Positions 55,401 to 64,000 of a DNA stretch of 64,000 bases are shown here, one piece after another. The number at the start of each line of letters is the position of its first letter. The first letter of the stretch is position 1. The notes beneath the pieces are model-generated. The model made no database searches and had not been told where the DNA came from. It saw only the letters and a list, made by a program, of their open reading frames with translations. The stretch spans positions 180,001 to 244,000 of the forward strand of contig JAEMWC010000195.1 in assembly GCA_016490735.1 (NCBI GenBank), given 5' to 3'. Source of the DNA: Pachyseris speciosa (Eukaryota > Cnidaria > Anthozoa > Scleractinia > Pachyseridae). A program made the translations under genes and the position numbers.

Positions 55401-56447
55401 ACTTCGTAGTGTGAATTAAATTTCCCTTGGACACGAACGTTGATTTTAGCGAAAATACACCTCTCCTTGAGAAAAAATGCACTAAACTGAGTGCTATAAA
55501 TTAGGAAGTATACTAAAATGATGGAATCAATCGCATGTTTTTCTGAAAATAATGATTTTATGACCACATCAAAACACGGGCCGCCAGACGATTGCAGATG
55601 GAGCGTGAAAATTGGTCTTCAACGAATCCATCTCTATGGAGCGCGCAAAAAATAATTACAACATTCTCCGTACAAACCTTTTTGTTGTCGAGATCGTGCG
55701 GGCCTGCTTTTAACACGGAGTCTACAGCGGATGGATCCACAAAAGTTACAAACCCAAACCCCCTGCAATATGGATACAAAACAGAAAAAGCCAACTCCAT
55801 TATGTGGCACATTGCATATTTTTCAGACATACCATTTACAATACAAAGCTGATCGCGCGCGGCGTCTGAGCTGGAAGGAAGAAAAGGTGTAACATCTCGG
55901 GCACATTTATCATTTACCTTGATTGTTTTGTGTTCGGATCCCTCATAACCAAGCACTCCTTTAGCTCTCCATACTTGCTAAAGTACGCCTGCAGTCCCTC
56001 TGAAACAGACGGCAAAATTGGACCGTTACGGATCCGTGAACTTAACCGCGGCCGATTGTTTCAAACGTGACTTATTTCAGCTCATTTGTAGCCGCAGAAA
56101 AACACGACTCGATTGCTAAATTTTGGAGAAACCGAATATTTAGCGACCACATTAATGCATATTGCTTTTATAGAAACCAACAAAATGCCTTACCTGCGGT
56201 GGTTTCCCAACTCAAGCCTCCGACGAACATCTTCCTGTAAGGAAGGGGGAGAACACAGTACACAGCCAAATGAAAATTTATGCCCACAAGAAATTTGCTA
56301 CCAGCCTAAAGTCACACCATCATTTCGTGCGAACAAAACACGAATCGGCCCGCTAAAATTCACGTTACGACAGCGAAAACCTTACCCCGGATCGTTCTGG
56401 AGGTCGACTTTGGAGGCTCCCGAGGGCTGTGGGCTATCCGCCTCCAT
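38403..56447 (-). CDS. Musashi-family RNA-binding protein gene, 13 coding exons found, 3' exon missing
   Basis: A regulator of mRNA translation with two RRM domains. I assembled 13 exons with AG acceptors and GT donors and compatible phases (1197 nt, 399 codons). RRM1 (exons 2-4) has RNP2 MFVGGL and RNP1 RGFGFVTF, with the Musashi-type [13 protein letters not shown]. The linker [14 protein letters not shown] across exons 5 and 6 is diagnostic of Musashi. RRM2 (exons 6-9) has IFVGGV and RGFGFVTF. The C-terminal region is Gly, Ala and Pro-rich, with an eight-Ala tract and SPGPVQDL and PTGFGHAMA segments that resemble the vertebrate Musashi tail. The last exon found ends in phase 0, and a short terminal exon (animal Musashi tails end in an FTNGYH-like motif) was not located. 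No lesions seen. Confidence 0.92.
39440..40700. repeat. Repetitive intron segment with degenerate tandem units of about 260 bp
   Basis: The sequence from CACGTGCGACGCTTCCAACC (40075) recurs from CACGTGCGAGGCTTCCAACT (40335), with shared CGGCAAACCTTTTCAC downstream. A third, weaker copy starts near 39960. CGGGATAC at about 39507 and GTATCCCG at about 40665 are inverted and may mark the ends of one element. Confidence 0.5.
40600..40624. repeat. Poly-A tract
   Basis: About 25 A residues in the last found intron of the Musashi gene. Confidence 0.9.
40863..41010. mobile_element. 148-bp palindromic MITE
   Basis: GTAATCACATGATTTTTCAT at the left pairs with its near-perfect reverse complement at the right, and the pairing continues to a small loop around TCACAAAATTGTGG. 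It would fold into one long hairpin. Confidence 0.8.
41717..43010. repeat. Right arm of the 1.3-kb inverted repeat
   Basis: Reverse complement of 451-1738, with the same internal duplication and tRNA-like segment (about 42809-42878, plus strand). It lies in the intron between Musashi exons 12 and 13. Divergence between the arms appears to be a few percent. Confidence 0.8.
43728..43907 (-). CDS. Musashi exon 12
   Basis: Encodes [20 protein letters not shown] to [14 protein letters not shown]. Acceptor CTAAAG, donor GTAAAT. Confidence 0.85.
45795..46265 (+). mobile_element. LINE 3' end (reverse transcriptase C terminus and tail)
   Basis: An open segment contains [35 protein letters not shown] and [17 protein letters not shown], the usual C terminus of CR1/L2/RTE-like LINE proteins. 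An AT-rich 3' region ends in (ATT)n at 46260-46273. 5'-truncated, in a Musashi intron, antisense to the gene. Confidence 0.8.
46818..46922 (-). CDS. Musashi exon 11
   Basis: Encodes YNP, an eight-Ala tract, [18 protein letters not shown] and YPGMLG. Acceptor GCAG, donor GTGAGT. Confidence 0.85.
47860..47940 (-). CDS. Musashi exon 10
   Basis: Encodes [17 protein letters not shown] then AGFSSYPFA. Acceptor TTGCAG, donor GTACAT. Confidence 0.8.
49309..49402 (-). CDS. Musashi exon 9 (end of RRM2)
   Basis: Encodes [20 protein letters not shown] and [20 protein letters not shown] is the conserved end of Musashi RRM2. Acceptor GACAG, donor GTGAGT. Confidence 0.9.
49426..49474. repeat. (AAT)n microsatellite
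   Basis: About 15 units, beginning only 23 bp upstream of exon 9. Confidence 0.9.
49738..49820 (-). CDS. Musashi exon 8 (RRM2 RNP1)
   Basis: Encodes [18 protein letters not shown] then QFHVINDKK. Acceptor TGAAG, donor GTAAGG. Confidence 0.92.
50992..51040 (-). CDS. Musashi exon 7 (49-nt microexon in RRM2)
   Basis: Encodes [16 protein letters not shown]. Acceptor CTCAG, donor GTAGCA (weak match to consensus). Confidence 0.85.
51834..51926 (-). CDS. Musashi exon 6 (linker and start of RRM2)
   Basis: Encodes [20 protein letters not shown] then [11 protein letters not shown]. Acceptor CACAG, donor GTAAGT. Confidence 0.93.
55275..55316 (-). CDS. Musashi exon 5 (42-nt microexon, RRM linker)
   Basis: Encodes [14 protein letters not shown]. 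Acceptor TGCAG, donor GTAAGA. The intron after it is 3.3 kb. Confidence 0.9.
55678..55762 (-). CDS. Musashi exon 4 (RRM1 RNP1)
   Basis: Encodes [20 protein letters not shown] then PHDLDNKK. Acceptor TGCAG, donor GTTTGT. Confidence 0.92.
55918..55999 (-). CDS. Musashi exon 3 (RRM1)
   Basis: Encodes [20 protein letters not shown] then PNTKQS. Acceptor TTCAG, donor GTAAAT. Confidence 0.92.
56194..56234 (-). CDS. Musashi exon 2 (41-nt microexon, RRM1 RNP2)
   Basis: Encodes [13 protein letters not shown]. Acceptor TTACAG, donor GTAAGG. Confidence 0.9.
56386..56447 (-). CDS. Musashi exon 1 (start codon)
   Basis: ATG at 56447 in a GAAAATGG context; encodes [20 protein letters not shown]. Donor GTAAGG at 56385. 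A 5' untranslated exon further upstream cannot be excluded. Confidence 0.85.
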
Positions 56448-56740
56448 TTTCCTACAACTACAACTAAACAAGAGATAGGCTAACGAATACCGACACGTGG
56501 ATATTATATTCGGATTGGTTCGTGATGGGTGGTAATTTGGCGCCATTTGGAACTGGCACCTATGCTCTTGATTGATTGTGAGCTGTGGTCATTCGTGATT
56601 GGTCCACGAAAGTTTCCCTTGCGACGCCGTTAGAAGCCATCATGGATGCGACACATATTCGAATGGGACCCGCCTTCTCTTTTGTCCCTTGCCAAGAGTG
56701 TCGAGCCGCCGTTTCTTTCATTGGACCAAAGTAATGAACC
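56448..56740 (-). promoter_or_regulatory. Putative Musashi promoter region
   Basis: Directly upstream of the first ATG. It holds several ATTGG/CCAAT-type boxes (about 56513, 56597 and 56720) and a TTTGGCGCC site at 56536-56544 resembling an E2F site. No TATA box is obvious. The role is inferred from position. Confidence 0.4.
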
Positions 56741-56999
56741 CCTTGAGAAACTGCCAATCAATTTGACAGCTGAGTCGCTGGAAAGACGAATAAATTACCC
56801 CACCAGACTTGGGACTTCGCTCTTTATCTTGCAAATTTTTCACTTAGAGCTCGAGCGAAGCATAACAAAGTCGACGAGAATTCGGGCTGCCGCATTAACA
56901 CTGCATTCAAAAACAGTTTACTCGATGGCTGCCGCGAGCGCATGGCCAAAACTGGACATAAACCTTATTGATTACTTTTTACAGGGATCTCTTGATTAA

Positions 57000-59900
57000 A
57001 ATTTTCATGAGGAAGCAGAATAAACAATTTTGTTTACTCTGTTTATGTAAACACATCGACACAAAGAGCAATCTTGGCTGAGAAGACAAATTTTCATTTT
57101 TTATGTGGCCAAACCTGGAGAGACTTTACTTAAAGCGGGTACCGTGGAATACCTTATTGGCCGTCTTTTGTGGCCTGTCAGTCTTCTTTTAGGTTAATTT
57201 TATTTCCTTCAAACTGGCTGCATTACAAGACAAAAAGCGAGAAAATATAATTGTCAGTAACTTTGCGGGACAAAACACATAACGTCAACATGAAAACACT
57301 CCACAGTATAGCACGTTAAATACTCTCCTATAACAAGCACTTCATTGTCACACAATCCCACAACAACATTATCTATTCAAACAACGTGGCTCACATAGAA
57401 AAATGGAGCCACCATAAAGGCAAAACGAACAGTGCAAGATATTACCGTTGGTTTGTAAACTAAGAATCAGGGTTCTATCAGAGTTTTTACTACACCTCAG
57501 GATCCTCTTATCTCCCTCACGCCTACTTCCTGTGTTGAGCTTATATTATCACATGTGTCTAAATTAATTTAGCGCTTTTCTTCAGTGTTACGAGTCATGC
57601 AGCGGTCCTTAAATTGGAGTCTGTGGATGAAATTGTAACGTCTGACTGTTCCCAGAAGTACTTAGCTATAGTGCTACTGGCCTTGTTCCACTTTTCATGG
57701 GAAGACAATTGAGGAAATCTGTCACATGTATTGGAAAGTAAGGTTTTTGTTCACCTTCGCGCCGCGCAGTGTACATTTCCTGGCTTTGTTAACGAAAACG
57801 TTTACCTAAAAGTAAAAGGTGTCGAAAATTAATTTTCACAACAGGATATGTGAAACGTTTTCACACTGAAGCTGAAAGGCGTCTCTTTGCTGAGAGATTG
57901 TCTTTGTTTTTATAAAGCATTAACCCACCTCAGTCCAATACGAGATTTTAAACCCTTTGCAATTAGTAGTTCAAATAAATCAATTTAGCGTGATTTTTTT
58001 GCCCTTTGATTGACACCTAGAGTGCCGTACGTTCTGTAGTTTCAGCGCTGCATTATCTGGATATTAAACTATTATACTAATAGTGTTAGAGTTCTTTCCT
58101 TTGCGTTATTTGTTTTCCCAATGTAGACTTTGTTCTCAGGTTAAAGGCCAATTAAGTTCCTAATCTGATATTGGTGTTATATGACTGAATTGTTGTTCTT
58201 GAAAAACTAGTGAAAGGCGGGAAAAAGAGATTGAGCAATACACAGCCACAAACAAATCTCTTTACTGGTCGGAGCAGATGAGTATCTTTAGCAACAAGTA
58301 CAAATTCATTTTTTTTTACCCTGTTTTGCCGCGGCACCCTGAACTGCTATCCCTTCAGTTTCAACCGTTTATAAGTGAAGCCAGTACCGTCAAGCTATGA
58401 CTGAAGCGCCGTTACAAAGGCCAAAAGTCAAACTGATATTAAGTCATGGAGGGAGTCGTGGGCTGAAACAAATTCGTAACTGTAATCATTTTCAAATACC
58501 GGAAACTATCATTGTGCAGTACTTTCCCATGGCACTGTTTATCATACTGTACGAGTCCGTGCAGTGTGATCGTTCAATTCACATGGTGTTTTCACAGCAC
58601 CTTGGAAAGTGATTTTCTGAGAGTTTTTTCATGCGAAATTTAGGCTGTGGTAAAAGTAATTTGTTAATCACTGCACCTTGCCGGAGTGTATCAGTTGCAC
58701 AATCTTGTGACAGAAGAGTTTTGAGAAAGGCATAGTAAATTACGCGCCCTCTCACCTTGACAGTTCTTTTTCCGCGTTTGTGGGAGTCAAGGATTTTACT
58801 CTCATGAGATAAATGTCTAGTCAAGTAAAGCAAGTAAAGAAAAACCTTTATTTAAGTGTCGATGCTCCAAGTTTGCAGCGTTGGAAGTGAATTTCGTTGT
58901 AATTGTAGTACTGGTGAGTCTGAATGAAATGTACTAAAAAAAAAAAAAAGAGAGAAAAGTGTAGGCTAGCTAGGAGTTTGATGAGGCTACCTGTCTGTGA
59001 ACAAAGATCTCAACGGTGGCAGACCAACTTCTTAACCAACAGTGCAAGTGCGAATCTCTATCAGGTGTGATGTCTATTGTTTTATATCCCGGCTTTAGTT
59101 CGCGGCGTTTGAGATTTAAGGAATACCTTCTTAGTGTACCATTGGATGTTATGTTGTCCACGAGTGGTATCGTCTTTCGAGACCAGGGAAGAATTAAACT
59201 GATATTCTTTTGATTATGTTGTGCAAGGTTGAGCACTCAAATGGAATTCACTGAGCTTTCCCTTTCTTTACTACCAAAGTACGGAATCCGAAAGTTTCTT
59301 TCAAACGAAAACTTGAGAAATTTTTGCAGAATTAAATTTGGTTGTTTTTGTCGTTAGGTTGTATGTGAGTGAAAATCCGGGTGGAGGAATAGAAACCTTA
59401 GAGGAGGCTGTTTGCTTGCACATAGGTGCTCCAAATTTTGTAAGTTTCATCCTGTAGCGCCTGTGTAGGTTTCAGTACGTCATTTATATATGCATACCCC
59501 TGGGAAATATTCTTCATCTGCGTAACTGTTCAAGGTATGCACCCGAATGACACGCTACCCAGGGTTCACACTGAATAAACAGGGGCCTACCTACCTAAGC
59601 TAACATGTGGGCGTCGCCCTGGGAAACACCGACACGCCTGAACTCCGCTTGAGCCTATTAATAAAGTTGTTTACTATAAATCCTAGACAGTTATTTTTTG
59701 GAACAAGGCAGTGTAGTCTTTTACAAGGCCCCTTTGTTTTGAAGCACACTGTTATCATGTGATGGCTGGCCCACACTAACAATCAGTCTGTGAACATAAT
59801 AAGCTTTTCCAAATTTTGCCTCGATCATCACGCATTTGCCATAAGCAGTTCTAGTGATTAGAAAACGAACTAGAGTTGTTTAGTAATTTAGGTGAACCTT

Positions 59901-62900
59901 GGATACATTTCACTTTTAAAACCGGCTGGCTGAGTGAAGGTGTTAGCTAGTATTGGATGAAATGAGACAAAAGTACGTTTTACGACTGATAAATCATGTC
60001 CGCTTGAAGATCGTCCCTGTATTCTGCAACCCGAAGGACCGAGTAACCGGAATATTCGTGCGTGTGTCTTGGTTACAAACAGTGTGGCAGTCAAACTACT
60101 TATGGATGTGAGTAGCGCGTGATTTTACCACTTCATATGTTTCCTTCACCTCAGCACCAGAGGGGGTGCCTAGACTAGCAAACATTGCCGCGGGAGCATT
60201 TTTTGTGGAACATATGTGCCTTTCACTTGATCCGAACACGTATGCTTGGCCTCATGGATACAAAATTTGCTTCCGCCTGCAAGATTCGGTTTCTCACTTG
60301 GCTCAACTGCTGGAAACCTGATTGTAGTCATAGCAATGATAATGCTACGATATTTCCTCTGTTTTCCAGTCACTAACAATTCTAAAGATTGGGAAATGTA
60401 GTATAAGCAGAAAACGAAGAAGCTTAGTTAATGTTTTCCATTGTCCAGCTCCAGTTATGTCGTGCTGTATTTGCTTCTATTCAATAGATACACCCCTTTG
60501 GACGAAATTTAAGATTAATGCGTGTTTTTTTCTTTTTTTTTTACATCGTTTCGTAGACATGTTTTCTAACGTGTGGAATATTGCACGAGATGATGTCTTG
60601 CGGTACCTTAAAGAGCCATGGACACATACCTCTTGGCTACCAGTGTGAAGAGCTGCTCCAAAGAACCGACCATTTCATGGCTGAAGTAGCTTCATCAGAA
60701 CTCTTCTCATCTGAAATAATGACTTCATTCAAAGTTCAAAGTTGCCACAAGTGATTTCAGAGATAAACTTGGTGGAAAACGAAGTCCATACAAGTCTTAT
60801 CGTAACCAACTCGGACGTGTTATGCGAACATGATGATTCCTTACCAAGTCACACGGTTGTCTTGGAACAGATAACACACCAGTCACCTTAAAACACATTC
60901 AGACACTGATTTTAAACTCCTCATACAATCATTGATGGAAATGCTTCATGAAACTAAGGTGACAGAATTTATTAAACATGTTTATTAGTGAAATAGACAG
61001 TTGAGTTACAAAGGAACAAAGAAATGACAAAGGGACCATCGTGTTTAACATTTAGCCTTTCTTCACTTCCGTCGCGTTAGTAGAAGAATAGATAAAATAA
61101 TTTCATTTTGGGAAATATTGAAATAAAAATAAATCGTTCAAAGTGAACGTTCGACTGTAAGGGGTGTTTGCTATCTGAACCTTATTTACTTGACGTAATG
61201 TTTGTGACTTAAGGGTAAGAATGGATGCACTGATCTATTGAATCAAGGTACAGTGGACACTAGAAAGCACTACGAAAACGACCGTCTGAGAGATTAGAGA
61301 AAAGTGGTCCTCTTTAAGAGGAGGCTTTCTCTTATCAGAGGTTCTAAACAGTCGATGCTGCGGCTTTCGACTGGACAATTCTAAAGGTATGTTCGTTGAA
61401 GTGGAGTCGCCTTTAGGAAGGTGGCTGCTCAGAGAACAATGGCGGCCGGAGTAAAAAGCTAGGGTGAAACAAACAGGAGAAAACTGTGTGGCATCTGTGG
61501 TAATTCTACTTCTTCTGGATATGAAGCTCTTAAGGACAGCCTAAAATAAGCAGTATTCGTACAATGTTCTATCGGGTTTAATTCGTCCGAGGAAGAACTT
61601 TGCTGGTGTTACGATGCCGGCGTTGTACACATCGGACGAGTGACAGAGAGAAGATTCAGTAACTGGTTACGCTTTTAATTTACTCCGTTCTGATGACAAG
61701 GTCTACTTTCGTGGCGGTTCAGGTTGTTGGTCAAAAAATCATTTGAACGGTTAGTCGAAAAAAAAAAATAAGTAAGAGCCCAAGATTCTTCAGTTACGAG
61801 GCGAGGAAATTATTCGGCGAATGCAGCTATTTTATACTATAGAAAAACGCCATGACTCGAACTATTCACTGCTAATTCGTATGCAGTTAAACGGAGAGAA
61901 ACGGTGCATTTGTCCAGTTCGCCTGGAGCATACAACCGTTCACGTTCAGTTTTCGAAGTCTTCATTGCTAAATATAAATGTCGTGAAAAATTCAGCTCAC
62001 TGAGGTTGTTTTTGATGTCTATTTGATCTAACATTACACTTGAGATGAAAAAATGTTACAAAAGCTCACCACTGGGAATAACAAAATGACTGGATTTATC
62101 TTCTGTGTTCAGTCATCGTTTGATCATATCTGTAAGAAAAAAAGGTTGATTCTTGTCTGGTAATTGCATGCAAAGAAAGTGACAATCCACCGTTCATAGT
62201 TTTGTGGGCGTTTTTTTTTTTAACATGTAAGGAAAATAAATACATTACGCGTGTGAATTATGCGAACTCGCGTTCTTCTGGCTCTGTTCTACCAAACCTT
62301 GTAAATATCAATCCATCTGGTGAGAGCGAGTGGTCACTGAAAAACAATATAAAACCTGTCAGATGTCTGCATGGCAATCTGAGGCGTCCACGTTCAGTCT
62401 TTATTTGTTTTTGTATATATATATATATTTTTTTTTTGGTCTGCCTCAGCACCCTGAGAAAAATGTTCCTCTTATGTGTCGAGGCGGGATAGAGAAGTTT
62501 GATTATCTACTGCTGTGTGCACGGTCTGAAGGCATAATTTCTTTATTCATTCATCGAAATACGAGGAAAGCAAAACAATATTAAAAAGTAATAAGAGTAA
62601 ACATTCCACGAGGGACAAAGGCTAGCTGGTTAAGACGGTGTGTGTGCTTGGTGCAAGTACGCATTGTTAAAAATCTTTGTAGCTAAAACAGCACATACCA
62701 TACAGCAGACAAAGGAGTGGCGTGCGACAAAAGATTGTTTCAATGCCATGAGTTACGGTTTTTCTAATTAATTGGACGAATTTTTTTCTGCCACTACAAG
62801 ATGGCGGTCAAATATGTTATTCGTTAACTTTTCAAGCAGTCAACACGTTTTCGCGCAAAGGTTTTAGATTTAATTGCTAAGCAATGGATTTTATCAGCCT

Positions 62901-64000
62901 GTGAATTTGAGATTGTGTATAAGCAAACGAGGAAAAGTGCTCACATGATGTCAAAGGAGTGCGTTTTTCTCGGGACGTTGATTAACTGATTTAATATGTG
63001 CATGCGTGGCAACTCGCCGTAGTGACTTGTAAAAAGTCAGTATACCATCGTTTGTTATTCAGTGGATCCGATTTTGTTCAAAAACGTTCCAAGCATCTTT
63101 AAGCAGTTACTCAAGGTATTTTTTTTCACCCAAAACTTCTAAAGGGCAATGTTTTGGTGGAAACTGATTTCTTTGAATCCTTGTACACCACATGGCCTGA
63201 CGGGTACCCTGTAACTTGACGAGCAAATAACACTGGAGCACCACACATACAAACAAAATATAGTCAAGCATTTACTTTTTTGTTTTTAGCTTTTTCAATG
63301 TATTTGGCCTTGGAAAGTATTTTTTTCAGGGCTCATTAAATTCCTTTCTGTTACGAAATCGTTGGTACTTTTTGTAGAATATAACGTTTTGTGCAACATC
63401 ACTGGGCGGTCAGTAATGGCACTCTGAAGAATTCAGATATTCTTTTCTTTAGTAAGATGTAGCTGAGGGATTGGTTGCGTTTGAAGACAGTAAAGAGGTT
63501 AAAAACGACGAAGCACTTAGCTTTCATTACTTGCCGGAGGATATCAGTCGGGTTATCTACTGAACAACTAACTTAAGAGTTTTGTGGTTTATGAAAGGCA
63601 CTTAAATTTAATTAGCATAATGTTTCATATTCCACCTGAAGCAAGGTAACTTTTTCTTTGTTTTAATGACGTGGGGCCCGCCTTAAAATGGAGTTAAGTT
63701 AATTATGGCTGGACAAGCTGAAAGGAACCGTGAAAGTACTGAATTTGTGATTGGAAACTGGTGGGACAAAAACTACAACCATCAGTGCATTCTACGGCAT
63801 AAAGTTACACAGGAAATTTCACTTCAGCCTTGATAAAGCAAGTTCTTGTTTTCCTCAAACCTTTCGAAATAAACGAAGATTAATTGTTGATTGTCTTCGT
63901 ATGGTAGTGGAACTTGGGAAAACAAAAATTATAAGTTAGCCAGCTTATAATTTTTTTTTATAATTTTTTTATGCGAGAAAATCAGTAATATGTTTACGTT
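57000..64000. other. Intergenic, no gene recognised
   Basis: AT-rich sequence with A/T homopolymers (for example 58935-58949 and 62214-62222) and an AT microsatellite near 62418-62431. Short open frames are present, but none shows a family motif, and no tRNA was seen. Confidence 0.5.

Noticed and set aside
56646..56999. 117-codon frame divergent from Musashi
   Set aside because: No recognisable domain or splice pattern; lies in the likely promoter region. Could be a real small exon, but unsupported.

Overview
The window looks like nuclear DNA of a cnidarian, most likely an anthozoan (stony coral or sea anemone). It holds a multi-exon animal gene with GT-AG introns, many tRNA-derived SINEs and DNA transposons of kinds common in coral genomes, and AT-rich intergenic sequence. 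Species cannot be read from the sequence.

Layout. 1-2.5 kb: tRNA-derived repeats and one arm of a 1.3-kb inverted repeat whose partner lies at 41.7-43.0 kb. 2.5-18.65 kb: a 16-kb, comparatively GC-rich endogenous DNA-virus element of the Polinton/Maverick (adintovirus-like) class, bounded by inverted terminal repeats of about 240-260 bp. 18.65-38.4 kb: no host gene recognised, but many repeats. These include a LINE 3' end, SINEs, a pogo-like element with a nested MITE, a recent 412-bp tandem duplication, a palindromic SINE pair, a 3.25-kb foldback transposon and a Harbinger-like MITE. 38.4-56.45 kb: a Musashi-family RNA-binding protein gene on the minus strand, 13 coding exons found, terminal exon not found. 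56.45-64 kb: upstream sequence with a plausible promoter and no further gene recognised.

The viral element. Left block (+): a protein-primed type B DNA polymerase. Centre-left (-): packaging ATPase, a long phage-tail-fibre-like repeat protein and a Cys-rich protein. Centre (+): a virion block with a Pro/Asp-rich protein, penton-like protein, basic core protein, major capsid protein, hydrophobic core protein, adenain-like protease, zinc ribbon and PLA2-domain protein. Right arm (-): six small, often Cys-rich proteins without recognised homologues. No integrase was found. Nearly all of the large genes carry stops or frameshifts, and several catalytic residues are substituted (polymerase Exo I, Exo II and motif B; protease His; PLA2 Asp), so this is a decayed provirus.

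The most interesting signals are: (1) a recurrent ATTAGAGARAGG-type motif just upstream of most right-arm genes and twice in each terminal repeat, a candidate early promoter; (2) phage-tail-fibre-like repeats in an animal-virus element; (3) stop-start overlaps (TAATG, TGATG) between neighbouring viral genes; (4) adenain-type cleavage sites placed between the core protein and the protease in one reading frame; (5) a set of unrecognised Cys-rich right-arm genes, one with a duplicated 50-residue module.
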